A stretch of DNA of 64,000 nucleotides from Micromonospora cabrerizensis (GTDB lineage Bacteria > Actinomycetota > Actinomycetes > Mycobacteriales > Micromonosporaceae): contig NZ_JAKKFI010000081.1 in assembly GCF_022230955.1 (NCBI RefSeq), forward strand, positions 62,001 through 126,000, written 5' to 3'. Positions 34,613 through 43,130 of this stretch are shown in pieces. Within the stretch, counting starts at the first letter, position 1, and the number at the start of each line of letters is the position of its first letter. A program made the position numbers and the translations under genes. The notes under the pieces were generated by a model that was not told the DNA's origin, ran no database searches, and saw nothing but the letters and a program-made list of their open reading frames with translations.

Positions 34613-35494
34613 GTGAACTCGGCGAACAGCGCGGCGGTCGTGGTCGGCGTGGACGGCTCGGAGCCGGCGCTGCGCGCCGTTCGCCTCGCCGCCACCGAGG
34701 CGGCGCGCCGGCAGCGGCCACTGCGGGTCGTGCACGGGTTCATCTGGCCGCTGTTGCACGTCCCGGTCTCCCCCGCGCCGGACGCTCCGCCCGGCGGTGG
34801 GCTGCGCCACCGGGCCGAGGAACTCGTCGACGCCGCGGTGGCCGAGGCCGAGGCGACCGTACCCGGGCTGTCGATCTCCGGGGAGATCATCGACGGCGAG
34901 GCCGCGGCGGTGCTGGTGGGTGAGTCTCCCACCGCCGCGCTCGTCGTGCTCGGCGACCGCGGGTTGGGCGGCTTCTCCGCGCTGGTGGTCGGCTCGGTCG
35001 CGGTGCAGGTCGCCGCGTACGCCGACTGCCCGGTGCTGGTGGCCCGCGGCGAGCAACGACCCGACGAACCGGTGCTGGTCGCGGTGGACGGCTCGGCGGC
35101 CTCCCGGCTGGCGGCCGACTTCGCCGCCGAGACCGCCGTGTCGCGCGACGTGCCGCTGGTGGCGATGCACGCCTACCGGCACCCGGGCAGCAGCGGCCCG
35201 GGCGACATGCAACCCCTGGTGTACGACGAGGCGACACTGCACGGCGAGCAGGAGCGGATGCTCGCCGAGTGGCTGACCGGGCTGACCGAACAGCACCCGA
35301 CGGTGCGACTCACCTGCCGGGCGGTACACGGCCGGCCGGGCGCCGTGCTCGCCGAGGCGTCCCGCTCCGCCCAACTCGTGGTCGCCGGTGGGCAGGGGCG
35401 GGGCGAGGTGTCCGGGTTGCTGCTGGGGTCGGTGAGCCAGTCGTTGCTGCACCACGCGCAGTGCCCGGTCGCGGTGGTCCGCGCGCCACGTTAG
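34613..35494 (+). CDS. Universal stress protein, two USP domains
   Basis: 293 residues from GTG 34613 with AGGAGG seven bases upstream. Two tandem USP domains: VVGVDGSEPALRAVRL ... GDRGLGGFSALVVGSVA (residues about 8-145) and VLVAVDGSAASRLAADF ... GGQGRGEVSGLLLGSVS (about 155-290). Both keep the G-x2-G-x9-G-S ATP-binding motif. Tandem USPs are usual in actinobacteria and often belong to dormancy or stress regulons. Confidence 0.9.
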   Translation: MNSANSAAVVVGVDGSEPALRAVRLAATEAARRQRPLRVVHGFIWPLLHVPVSPAPDAPPGGGLRHRAEELVDAAVAEAEATVPGLSISGEIIDGEAAAVLVGESPTAALVVLGDRGLGGFSALVVGSVAVQVAAYADCPVLVARGEQRPDEPVLVAVDGSAASRLAADFAAETAVSRDVPLVAMHAYRHPGSSGPGDMQPLVYDEATLHGEQERMLAEWLTGLTEQHPTVRLTCRAVHGRPGAVLAEASRSAQLVVAGGQGRGEVSGLLLGSVSQSLLHHAQCPVAVVRAPR

Positions 35495-35554
35495 GCGCCG
35501 GGGTTGGCCCGTCGCGAGACGGGTAGACGTCCGGACCGACGAAGGAGGCACCAG

Positions 35555-35767
35555 ATGCCAGGACCACGGCCGGGCAGCAACGCGTACGACAAGCAGCGGG
35601 CGCGGTTGCGCAACGCGATCGACGATTCCGGACGCCGGGTACCCGACGGCAAGGCCAACCAGGTCGCGAACCGGATCCTGCAGGAGGATCGCGGCCAGCG
35701 GGGCGTGGTGCGTGGTGAGCGCACGTACGGCCCCAAGAGTGAGCGCGAACCGGGCGACCCGAAATGA
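35555..35767 (+). CDS. Small hypothetical protein
   Basis: 70 residues from ATG 35555 (GAAGGAGG six bases upstream): MPGPRPGSNAYDKQRARLRN, then KANQVANRILQEDRGQRGV. Highly charged, no membrane segment. I recall similar short proteins in Micromonospora but know no function. It overlaps the next gene in an ATGA, so the two are coupled. Confidence 0.72.
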   Translation: MPGPRPGSNAYDKQRARLRNAIDDSGRRVPDGKANQVANRILQEDRGQRGVVRGERTYGPKSEREPGDPK

Positions 35768-36240
35768 GGAGGGTCGACCTTGCCGACGGCGCCATCGCTG
35801 GCGCCGTCGGCAGCACCGCGCTGAACGTGGTCAGCTACCTGGACATGGCGCTGCGGGCGCGACCGGAGAGCAGCGTCCCCGCGGAGACCGTCGACCGGTT
35901 GGCCGACATCGCGCACGTGAGCCTGGGGCCCGGGGCCCGGGCGGCCAACCGCCGCTCGGGCCTCGGCCCGCTGATCGGCTACGGGCTCGGCATCGCCGCC
36001 GGCGTCGCGTTCGCGCTCTACGCCGGCGGCCGGCGCCAGCCGCTGCCGATGGCCACGGGAGTTCTCGGGGCCGGCGTGATGACGATGACCGACGGGTCCA
36101 TCACCGCGCTGGGCATCAGCGACCCGCGCACGTGGCGGCGCTCAGACTGGATCTCCGACATCATTCCGCACCTGGCGTACGGGCTGACGGCCGCCGCCAC
36201 CTGGAACAGGTTGCGGCGGCCGTCAGGTCGCGACCGTTAG
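35764..36240 (+). CDS. Hypothetical membrane protein
   Basis: 158 residues; ATG overlaps the stop of the preceding small gene. Contains GAIAGAVGSTALNVVSYLDM, two or three hydrophobic segments (LGPLIGYGLGIAAGVAFALY, MATGVLGAGVMTMTDG) and PHLAYGLTAAATW at the end, suggesting an integral membrane protein. Family not recognised. Convergent with a small minus-strand gene. Confidence 0.72.
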   Translation: MRRVDLADGAIAGAVGSTALNVVSYLDMALRARPESSVPAETVDRLADIAHVSLGPGARAANRRSGLGPLIGYGLGIAAGVAFALYAGGRRQPLPMATGVLGAGVMTMTDGSITALGISDPRTWRRSDWISDIIPHLAYGLTAAATWNRLRRPSGRDR

Positions 36241-36248
36241 GCGTCCGG

Positions 36249-36452
36249 TCAGCGGGTGTCGCTGTCGTCCTCGGCCACCGGTTCACCGGCCGGGCCGTAC
36301 GGCGACACCTGCCCCTTGGGGACCGGTCGACCCTCGTCGCCGCGCGACGAGCCGCGGTTGAGCGGATGCCCGGTCGGCGTGGGCCCCTTGCTGTCCTGAC
36401 TGGTGGCGCCCTTGGCGTTACGCCGGAACTCCTCCTGCTGCGGGTTGACCAT
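36249..36452 (-). CDS. Small hydrophilic hypothetical protein
   Basis: 67 residues from ATG 36452 with GGAG upstream. Composition is rich in Gly, Pro, Ser, Lys and Asp (NAKGATSQDSKGPTPTGHPL) with no hydrophobic core, so probably disordered. Such proteins are common in Micromonospora next to stress genes. Function unknown. Confidence 0.6.
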   Translation of the reverse strand: MVNPQQEEFRRNAKGATSQDSKGPTPTGHPLNRGSSRGDEGRPVPKGQVSPYGPAGEPVAEDDSDTR

Positions 36453-36585
36453 GGGTGTCTCCCTCCGGGTACGGCGGGCGGCATCGACCGCCTCCACCGT
36501 CGGCATACCCGCCCGCTGCGGCGCCATTCCGTCCCCGGTCGGCGGCACGACGGCTAGCAGAGCCCGGATCGGGTACCCGGTCGGT

Positions 36586-37236
36586 GTGGGCAACGATCGA
36601 ACGGTGGCGCGGGTCCTGCTGGACCGCCGCGGCCGCACGTACGCGGAGGAGGCCGGTATCCGGCTGTCCGACCGCCCCGGGCCGCTGTACCAGCTGCTGG
36701 TGCTGACCACCCTGCTGAGCACCCGGATCCGGGCGTGCGTGGCGGTGGACGCGGCACGGGAGCTGTTCGCGGCGGGCTACCGAACGCCGCAGGCGATGGA
36801 GGCGGCCAGTTGGCAGGAGCGCGTCGACGCGCTGGGCCGGGGCCACTACCGCCGCTACGACGAGCGCACCGCCACGATGCTCGGCACCGGCGCCCGCCTG
36901 TGCCTGGACCGTTGGCACGGTGACCTGCGGCGGTTGCACCGCGAGGCCCAGGGCGACCCCGTCGGGCTGCGTCGGCGGCTCACCGAGTTCCCGGGCATCG
37001 GCCCCACCGGGGCGGACATCTACCTGCGCGAGGCGCAGACCGTCTGGTCCGACGTGCGCCCGTACGCCGACCGTCGGGCCCTGGCCGGGGCGAAGCGGCT
37101 GGGTCTGCCCGGCAATCCGCACGGGTTGGCCGACCTCGTCGACGAGCCCGACTTCGGCCGCCTCGCCTCCGCGCTGGTCCGGGTGGCGCTCGGCGAGGAG
37201 TCCGCGGGCGAGGTCACCCGGGTCGCCGCCCGCTGA
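36586..37236 (+). CDS. HhH-GPD endonuclease III-like protein
   Basis: 216 residues from GTG 36586; there is no clear ribosome binding site and other GTG codons are possible. The helix-hairpin-helix LTEFPGIGPTGADIYLREAQ sits at about residue 135, preceded by LYQLLVLTTLLSTRIRACVA, which corresponds to the first helix of the endonuclease III fold. The C-terminal iron-sulphur cysteines of Nth are absent. It may excise damaged bases or be a DNA-binding relative. Starts divergently from the 67-residue gene. Confidence 0.72.
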   Translation: MGNDRTVARVLLDRRGRTYAEEAGIRLSDRPGPLYQLLVLTTLLSTRIRACVAVDAARELFAAGYRTPQAMEAASWQERVDALGRGHYRRYDERTATMLGTGARLCLDRWHGDLRRLHREAQGDPVGLRRRLTEFPGIGPTGADIYLREAQTVWSDVRPYADRRALAGAKRLGLPGNPHGLADLVDEPDFGRLASALVRVALGEESAGEVTRVAAR

Positions 37237-37242
37237 CGGCGC

Positions 37243-37437
37243 TCACTTGACCGTCTTGTCTCCCGGCCGGGTCAGGTGCCACACCAGCAGGGCGGCGAGC
37301 AGTGCCAGGACCACCACCCCGCCGGAGATGCCACGGCCCTCCTCGGGGCTGCGACCCGCGCTGCCGAAGTAGATCACCGCGAGGCCGGCCAGCACCGTGA
37401 CGAACGTACGCAACCCTCGGTCCTTCACGTCTCGCAC
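37243..37437 (-). CDS. Small two-span membrane protein
   Basis: 64 residues from GTG 37437: a first span (FVTVLAGLAVIYFGSA), a short polar loop (GRSPEEGRG) and a second span (ISGGVVVLALLAALLVWHL). No recognised domain. Convergent with the endonuclease gene with a 6-base gap. Confidence 0.6.
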   Translation of the reverse strand: MRDVKDRGLRTFVTVLAGLAVIYFGSAGRSPEEGRGISGGVVVLALLAALLVWHLTRPGDKTVK

Positions 37438-37466
37438 GCTAGGCGGCTGAGTGCCATTTAGGAGGA

Positions 37467-38774
37467 TTACGGGTTTTTGTCCCTCGGCCGGGTGACGTCA
37501 GCGTCACTGACGAACCCGCGCAACCGCACCCGACGCACCGCCCGGTCGCGGACCTCCACCACCTCCAGGGTCAGCCCGGGCAGACGCACCGTCTCCCCCG
37601 CCTCACCCGGCAGGTGCCGCAGCCGGGCCAGCACCAACCCCGCCACCGTGGTGTAGTCCCGGGACAACGGGAAACTCAGCCGCACCCCGAGGTCGGGCAG
37701 GTCGTGCAGCGGGAAGTCACCGGGCACCAGCAGGGACCCGTCGGCCTCCCGGACCACCCCGCGCACGTCACGGTCGGTCTCGTCGTACAGCTCGCCGACC
37801 ACCTCGGCCAGCAGGTCCTCCATGGTGACCATGCCGTCGATGCCACCGTGCTCGTCGACCACCAGGGCCAGTTGCTGGTGCTCCTGACGCAGCTCCCGCA
37901 ACGCGTCGGCGACTGGCAGGGTGACCGGCAGCAGCAGCGGCGACCGGACCCGCTCCCCCACCGAGGCGGTGCCGGCCCGCACCAGGTCACGGATGTGCAC
38001 CACACCGAGCACCTCGTCCAGGCCAGCGGGACCGGTGACGGGAGCGCGGGACCGCCCGGCGGCGGCGAGCCGGCGCACCCCCTCGTCGGCGGTGAGGCTG
38101 GCCGGCAGTGTCGTCACCTCCCGCCGGGCGACCAGGATCTCGCGCAACGTCCGGCCGGCGATGTCGAACGCCCCGGTCAGGATCTCCCGCTGCTGGGCGG
38201 ACAGGCCACGCTGGCTGGCCAGCATCTCCCGCAACTCCTCCTCGGTCATCTCCTCCCGATTGGCCCGCGGGTCACCCCCGGCGAGCCGTACGACCGCGTC
38301 GGTGGCCCGGCTGAGCAGCCACACCGCCGGCCGGGACACGCGGGCGAGCAGGTCCAGCGGACCGGCGCTGAGCAACGCCCACCGCTCCGCCCGCTGCATG
38401 GCCAGCCGCTTCGGGGCCAGCTCGCCGAGCACCAGCGTGACGAACGTCAGCAGCACCGTCACCAGCAGCACCGCGGCGGGGCGGGCCAGGCCGCCGAGGA
38501 AACCCAGCGGGTCGACCAGCGGCTCGGCCAGCGACACCGCGGCAGCCGCCGAGGCGAGGAAGCCGGCCAGTGTGATGCCCAGTTGGATGGTGGCCAGGTA
38601 GCGGTTCGGGTCACGCGACAGCTGCACCAACCGGTCGCCGGCGCGCGACCGCCGACCCAACCGCCGCAACTGACCCTCGCGCAGCGTCACCAGCGCCATC
38701 TCGCTGCCGGACAGCGCGGCGTTGACCAGCACCAGCACGGCCACCAGCGCCAACTGCCCGAACTGACCGCCCAT
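37467..38774 (-). CDS. Hemolysin family / CNNM-CorC membrane protein
   Basis: 435 residues. N-terminal DUF21 transmembrane domain with about 4 spans (VAVLVLVNAALSGSEMALVT, ATIQLGITLAGFLASAAA), then two CBS domains (VVHIRDLVRAGT; HQQLALVVDEHGGIDGMVTM then EDLLAEVVGE) and a C-terminal CorC/HlyC transporter-associated domain (FVSDADVT near the end). This class is tied to Mg2+/Co2+ export or membrane homeostasis. Full length for the family. Confidence 0.92.
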   Translation of the reverse strand: MGGQFGQLALVAVLVLVNAALSGSEMALVTLREGQLRRLGRRSRAGDRLVQLSRDPNRYLATIQLGITLAGFLASAAAAVSLAEPLVDPLGFLGGLARPAAVLLVTVLLTFVTLVLGELAPKRLAMQRAERWALLSAGPLDLLARVSRPAVWLLSRATDAVVRLAGGDPRANREEMTEEELREMLASQRGLSAQQREILTGAFDIAGRTLREILVARREVTTLPASLTADEGVRRLAAAGRSRAPVTGPAGLDEVLGVVHIRDLVRAGTASVGERVRSPLLLPVTLPVADALRELRQEHQQLALVVDEHGGIDGMVTMEDLLAEVVGELYDETDRDVRGVVREADGSLLVPGDFPLHDLPDLGVRLSFPLSRDYTTVAGLVLARLRHLPGEAGETVRLPGLTLEVVEVRDRAVRRVRLRGFVSDADVTRPRDKNP

Positions 38775-38853
38775 CGCGCACCCCCGTCCGCCGCCTCAGG
38801 TCACTCAACCGCAGCGGAGCCGTCCCCGGGACTGCTTTGCGACCGTGCCCTGC

Positions 38854-39051
38854 TCAGTCGACCTCCAGGTCGTCCAGCGAGATGGCGTGCGTCATCAGCC
38901 ACCGGGCCAGCGCCGACATCCCGAACAGCCACAGCGGCACGGACTCGGTGGGCCCGTTGGTGGCGTAGATGGCGAAGCGCAGGTCCGGCGCGCGGTACGC
39001 CTCGATCCGCCACCGGTGCTGCCTGTCCCGCCAGACCGCCGAAGGGTCCAT
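38854..39051 (-). CDS. Small hypothetical protein
   Basis: 65 residues from ATG 39051: MDPSAVWRDRQHRWRIEAYR, then APDLRFAIYATNGPTESVPL and a Trp-rich helix. Soluble, short, possibly a two-layer beta-sheet protein; no family recognised. Both neighbouring genes are on the same strand. Confidence 0.55.
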   Translation of the reverse strand: MDPSAVWRDRQHRWRIEAYRAPDLRFAIYATNGPTESVPLWLFGMSALARWLMTHAISLDDLEVD

Positions 39052-39105
39052 GGCGTCACCGTAGGTGACCGCCGTCGGCTCCGGGGGCGGGTTGGCCCGG
39101 GACGC

Positions 39106-39846
39106 TCAGCCCGGAACCACCGTCGTCCCGAACACGACGCGGGCAATGGACACCAGAAGGCTGATGCCCACTCCCGCGAGGATCAGCCAGCCGACGCCAC
39201 GCCACCCGGAGCCACGGTCGAGCACCGGCGGCGACGGCGGCCTCCACAGCTCCCGGTACGACCAGGCCAGCACACCCACCCCGAACGGCAGCAGCCCCAC
39301 CCAGAACCAGAACCACCGGGTGCCGACCAGCGGCGGCGCGCCGCCGATCAACCGGCCCAGCCACAGCACGATCAGCACGCCGGCCAGCAGCCCGGCGGCG
39401 CCCCCGATCCGGTCCGCGAGGACGTTACTGGCCTGCCACCGACCGGTCAGCTCGGCGAGCAGCGCATCCTGCCGGGAGCCCGTTGACGGGTCCGGTCCCC
39501 CCGGGTACGAGCCCGGGGCGGGCGGTGCGTCGAAGGTGTACCGGGTCTGACCGTTCGACAGGGTCCAGGTCAGCATCCCGCCGTTCGACGCGTACTGCGA
39601 TCGCGGTCGACTGGCCCAGTACGCGCCGTCGTCGGCCCAGCCGTTCGCCCGCTGGGCGCTCACCACCCGGCCGCCCGCGAGATCCCGGTTGAGCTGGGCC
39701 TCGGTCGACTCGCGCGGCTCGGCCCACCACGCCAGACCGGCCCACAGCACCCAGAGCACCGGCAGCCCCCAGCGCAACGCCACCGGGACGACCTCGCGCC
39801 ACCGGCGGCCGGACGGCCGCGACCGGGATGGGGTGACCTCGACCAT
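39106..39846 (-). CDS. Hypothetical membrane protein
   Basis: 246 residues from ATG 39846 (another ATG nine codons earlier is possible). One span near the N-terminus (VALRWGLPVLWVLWAGLAWW), an extracytoplasmic region with a beta-rich segment (NGQTRYTFDAPPAPGS), then three spans in the C-terminal half (GAAGLLAGVLIVLWLGRLI, FWFWVGLLPFGVGVLAWS, GWLILAGVGISLLVSIARVV). No family recognised. Confidence 0.65.
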   Translation of the reverse strand: MVEVTPSRSRPSGRRWREVVPVALRWGLPVLWVLWAGLAWWAEPRESTEAQLNRDLAGGRVVSAQRANGWADDGAYWASRPRSQYASNGGMLTWTLSNGQTRYTFDAPPAPGSYPGGPDPSTGSRQDALLAELTGRWQASNVLADRIGGAAGLLAGVLIVLWLGRLIGGAPPLVGTRWFWFWVGLLPFGVGVLAWSYRELWRPPSPPVLDRGSGWRGVGWLILAGVGISLLVSIARVVFGTTVVPG

Positions 39847-39938
39847 CAGCCCACCGTCGCACCCCGGCGCCATCCTGTCAGCCCCGGATCGTCGCCCAGG
39901 GCAACGGCCGCCGGGTCCGTTGCTCAGGTGACGACTGC

Positions 39939-41693
39939 TCAGGTGACGACGATCCGGGCGTCGTCGGGCAGTCGTCGGGTCGCGCCCCGACGGTCCAGCA
40001 ACTCCAGCAGGGGCACCGCCACCCGACGGGTGGTGTCCAACGCCTGCCGGGCCGCGGACAGCGTGAACGGCTGCGGCAGCCCGGCCAGCACCCGGACCGC
40101 GTCGTCGAGCGCGTCGGGCAGCAGCACCACGTTGTCGGCCAGCCGCAGCAGCGCGCCGGCCCGCACCGCCGCGCCGATCTCGCGCGGGCCCAGACCGAGG
40201 TCGACGAGGCGGTCCGCCTCGGGGGCGCGAAACGGCCGGTCACCGTACTCGACGCGGACCCGCCGCACGGCCCGCGCCACCGGCTCAGGCAGCGCGTCGG
40301 CGCCCGCCGCCCCGACCCGCCCGGCGTGGATCCGCAGCGGCGGCCGGACCAACGCCTCGACCAGCACCCGGTCGGGCAGGGCGAGGCGCTGGCGCAGCGC
40401 GTCCACCGGCATCCCCGGTTCCAACGGGTGCTCCCTGGCGTAGCGGGCGACCTCCTCGCTCACCTGCTCGCCCAGCCGCTGCCAGTGCGCCGGGTCGGCC
40501 AACCAGTCACCGGCCACCGGCGCGGCGTGCACCGGCACACCCATCCGGGTCAACGCGTCGGCGCGGACCAGCCGGCGACGGCGCAGCTCCCCGGCCAGGT
40601 CGGGACGACCGTCCAGCTCGGCGAGGACCTGGGCGCGGGCGACGGCGGCACCCCGGCGGGCCAACGGTGGCGGTGCCACGTCCAGCACCCGCACCCCGCC
40701 GGTCACGTGGTGCCGACCCGGGTCACGCAGCAGCGCCCGGTCGCCCACCAGCAACGGCAACGGACGGGCCAACCGCAGTCGTACGGTGTCCGGGCCGAGC
40801 GGGCGGACCCGTACCGGCACGGCCGCCGACCCGACGTGCAGGGTGAGGGTGGCCGGCAGGTCGGCCGCCGGATCGCCGCTCAGCCGCACGTCGACGAGGT
40901 CGGTGCGGTGGAACCGGCCCGGGGTGAGCAGCGCGTCGCCACGGCCGAGCCGGTCACGGGACGTACCGCGCAGGTTGACCGCGACCCGGGACACCGCCGC
41001 CACCTCCGGTCGAGCCTCGCCCAGTGAGTGCAGGCCACGTACCCGCACCGGCTCGTCGGCCCCGGCCAGCTCCAACTCGTCGCCCACCCGCAACCGGCCG
41101 ACGCCGAGGGTGCCGGTGACCACGGTGCCGCTGCCCCGCACGGTGAAACTGCGGTCCACCCACAGTCGGACCGGGTCGTCCGTCACCGGCGCGGGCAGTC
41201 CGGCGGCGAGCCGCTCCAGGGCCGCCCGAAGCTCCGGCAGGCCGGCGCCGGTCAGGCCACTGACCGCCACCGCCTCCACCGTGCCGAGGCTGGTCGCCGC
41301 GATCTCGGCCCGGGCGCGGGCCATGGCGGGCCCCGGGTCGGCCAGGTCCGCGCGGGTGACGGCCACCAGGCCGTACGCCACACCGAGCGCGTCGAGCGAG
41401 GCCAGGTGCTCGGCGGACTGCGGCATCCAGCCCTCGTCGGCGGCCACCACGATCAGCGCCGCCGGCACCGGGCCGACCCCGGCGAGCATGTTCGGCACGA
41501 ACCGCTCGTGCCCGGGCACGTCGACGAAGGCGACGGTGCCGCCGGACGGCAGCGTCGTCCAGGCGAACCCCAGGTCGATGGTCATCCCCCGACGGCGTTC
41601 CTCCGCCCACCGGTCGGGTTCCATCCCGGTCAGCGCCCGGACCAGTGTCGACTTGCCGTGGTCGACGTGCCCGGCGGTGGCGACGACGAACAC
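39939..41693 (-). CDS. selB: Selenocysteine-specific elongation factor SelB
   Basis: 584 residues from GTG 41693, two bases after the selA stop. It carries Sec-tRNA to the ribosome and binds the SECIS hairpin. EF-Tu-like GTPase domain: AGHVDHGKSTLV (G1), RGMTIDLGFAW (G2), DVPGHERF (G3), TRADL (G4, where TKAD is usual). Beta-barrel domains follow and the C-terminal half (about 350-584) has winged-helix repeats for SECIS binding (EPVARAVRRVRVEYGDRPF). Complete length. Confidence 0.95.
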   Translation of the reverse strand: MFVVATAGHVDHGKSTLVRALTGMEPDRWAEERRRGMTIDLGFAWTTLPSGGTVAFVDVPGHERFVPNMLAGVGPVPAALIVVAADEGWMPQSAEHLASLDALGVAYGLVAVTRADLADPGPAMARARAEIAATSLGTVEAVAVSGLTGAGLPELRAALERLAAGLPAPVTDDPVRLWVDRSFTVRGSGTVVTGTLGVGRLRVGDELELAGADEPVRVRGLHSLGEARPEVAAVSRVAVNLRGTSRDRLGRGDALLTPGRFHRTDLVDVRLSGDPAADLPATLTLHVGSAAVPVRVRPLGPDTVRLRLARPLPLLVGDRALLRDPGRHHVTGGVRVLDVAPPPLARRGAAVARAQVLAELDGRPDLAGELRRRRLVRADALTRMGVPVHAAPVAGDWLADPAHWQRLGEQVSEEVARYAREHPLEPGMPVDALRQRLALPDRVLVEALVRPPLRIHAGRVGAAGADALPEPVARAVRRVRVEYGDRPFRAPEADRLVDLGLGPREIGAAVRAGALLRLADNVVLLPDALDDAVRVLAGLPQPFTLSAARQALDTTRRVAVPLLELLDRRGATRRLPDDARIVVT

Positions 41694-41695
41694 GG

Positions 41696-43000
41696 TCAGT
41701 CGTCCCCGGGTACGCGCAGCACGGCCGCGCGGACCGTCTCGTCGGCCTCTTCGGGCACGCAGCGCAGGTCGAGCAGGAGCCGACCCCGCACCACCCGCCC
41801 GAGCACAGGCTGCTCGCCGGTGCGCAGCGGCTCCGCGTACCGCTCGGGCAGGCTCAGCGCCCACGAGTCCAACTCGACGCCGGGGGCCCCGCCGCCGCCG
41901 ACCACCGCGGCGGCCGGCACCACCTCCGCCTTGCGGCCGTCCGCGCCGAGCCGGTCGCGCAGCCGCTCCACCCGGCTGCGCAGCGCACCCGCGTCGGCGT
42001 GCAGCGCACTGCGGGTCGGCGTGTCCGGCTGGTGCAGGGTGGCGGCCAGCGCGGCCAGGGTCAGCTTGTCCACCCGCAACGCCCGGGCCAGCGGGTGACG
42101 GCGCAGCCGGTCGACCAGCGCGACGTCGCCGAGCAGCAGCCCCGCCTGCGGGCCGCCGAGCAGCTTGTCGCCGCTGGCCGTGACCAGCGTGGCACCGGCG
42201 CGCAGGGTGCTGGCCGCGTCCGGCTCGTCGGGCAGCAGCGGATCCGCGGTGAGCAGACCGGAGCCGATGTCGGCGACCACCGGCACACCGAGGGTGGCCA
42301 GTTGTCGGACCGGCGTTGCCGAGGTGAAGCCGGTGACCTGGAAGTTCGACGGGTGCACCTTGAGCACGAAGCCGGTCTGCGGGCCGAGCGCGGCGGCGTA
42401 GTCGGCGAGGGTGGTGCGGTTGGTGGTACCCACCTCCCGCAGTCGCGCGCCGGTGCTCTCCACCAGGTCCGGCAGGCGGAAGCCGTCGCCGATCTCGACC
42501 AGCTCGCCCCGGCTGACCACGATCTCCCGGCCGGCGGCCAGCGCGGTGGCGGCCAGCACCAGCGCCGCGGCCCCGTTGTTGACCACGTGCACGGCGCCCG
42601 CGTCGGGCACGGCCGCGGCCAGCGCGTCGAGGGCGTCGCGGCCGCGATGGGCCCGCCGGCCGGTGCCCAGGTCCAACTCCACGTCGGTGTGCCCGGCGGC
42701 GGCCACCACCGCGGCGACCGCGGCGGAGGACAACGGCGCCCGGCCCAGGTTGGTGTGCAGCACGACGCCGGTGGCGTTGAGCACCACGCGGGGGCCCGGC
42801 GCGGGCAACGCGGCGACCGCCGCGTCGCGTACGTCATCGGGGTGCAGCTCGCCTCGGCGGGCCCGCTCCTGGGCCCGGGCGACGACCGCCTTCACCCGGT
42901 CGCGGCCCAGCGTCGCGCTGGCCGCGGCCAGCCGAGGGTCGGCCAGCAGCGTGTCGGTGCGGGGCACCCGGCGTCGCGGGTCCACCGGCCCGTCACCCAT
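41696..43000 (-). CDS. selA: L-seryl-tRNA(Sec) selenium transferase
   Basis: 434 residues from ATG 43000 with AGGAG eight bases upstream. A PLP enzyme that turns Ser-tRNA(Sec) into Sec-tRNA(Sec) using selenophosphate. The PLP lysine is in TASGDKLLGGPQAG; other family features are NATGVVLHTNLGRAPLS, EVGTTNRTTLADY and VKVHPSNFQVTGF. It starts 22 bases after tRNA-Sec and is followed by selB. The selenophosphate synthetase gene selD is not in the window. Confidence 0.96.
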   Translation of the reverse strand: MGDGPVDPRRRVPRTDTLLADPRLAAASATLGRDRVKAVVARAQERARRGELHPDDVRDAAVAALPAPGPRVVLNATGVVLHTNLGRAPLSSAAVAAVVAAAGHTDVELDLGTGRRAHRGRDALDALAAAVPDAGAVHVVNNGAAALVLAATALAAGREIVVSRGELVEIGDGFRLPDLVESTGARLREVGTTNRTTLADYAAALGPQTGFVLKVHPSNFQVTGFTSATPVRQLATLGVPVVADIGSGLLTADPLLPDEPDAASTLRAGATLVTASGDKLLGGPQAGLLLGDVALVDRLRRHPLARALRVDKLTLAALAATLHQPDTPTRSALHADAGALRSRVERLRDRLGADGRKAEVVPAAAVVGGGGAPGVELDSWALSLPERYAEPLRTGEQPVLGRVVRGRLLLDLRCVPEEADETVRAAVLRVPGDD

Positions 43001-43021
43001 CGCGTCATCTCCTGCACTGGT

Positions 43022-43117
43022 TGGCGGAGACGGACGGGAATCGAACCCGCCTGGCCCGGGTCCCGGACCACACCGGTTTTGAAGACCGGGAGGGGCACCA
43101 GCCGCCTGAACGCCTCC
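43022..43117 (-). tRNA. selC: tRNA-Sec (anticodon UCA)
   Basis: Minus strand, 96 bases with CCA encoded (43024-43022). Acceptor 5' GGAGGCG pairs with the 3' CGTCTCC. The anticodon loop is CTTCAAA with TCA as anticodon in an ACCGG/CCGGT stem, and the long variable arm (GTGGTCCGGGACCCGGGCCA) is typical of tRNA-Sec. The T-arm holds GGTTCGATTCC. It lies between the formate dehydrogenase operon and selA. Confidence 0.95.
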
Positions 43118-43130
43118 ACCGGACATTCGA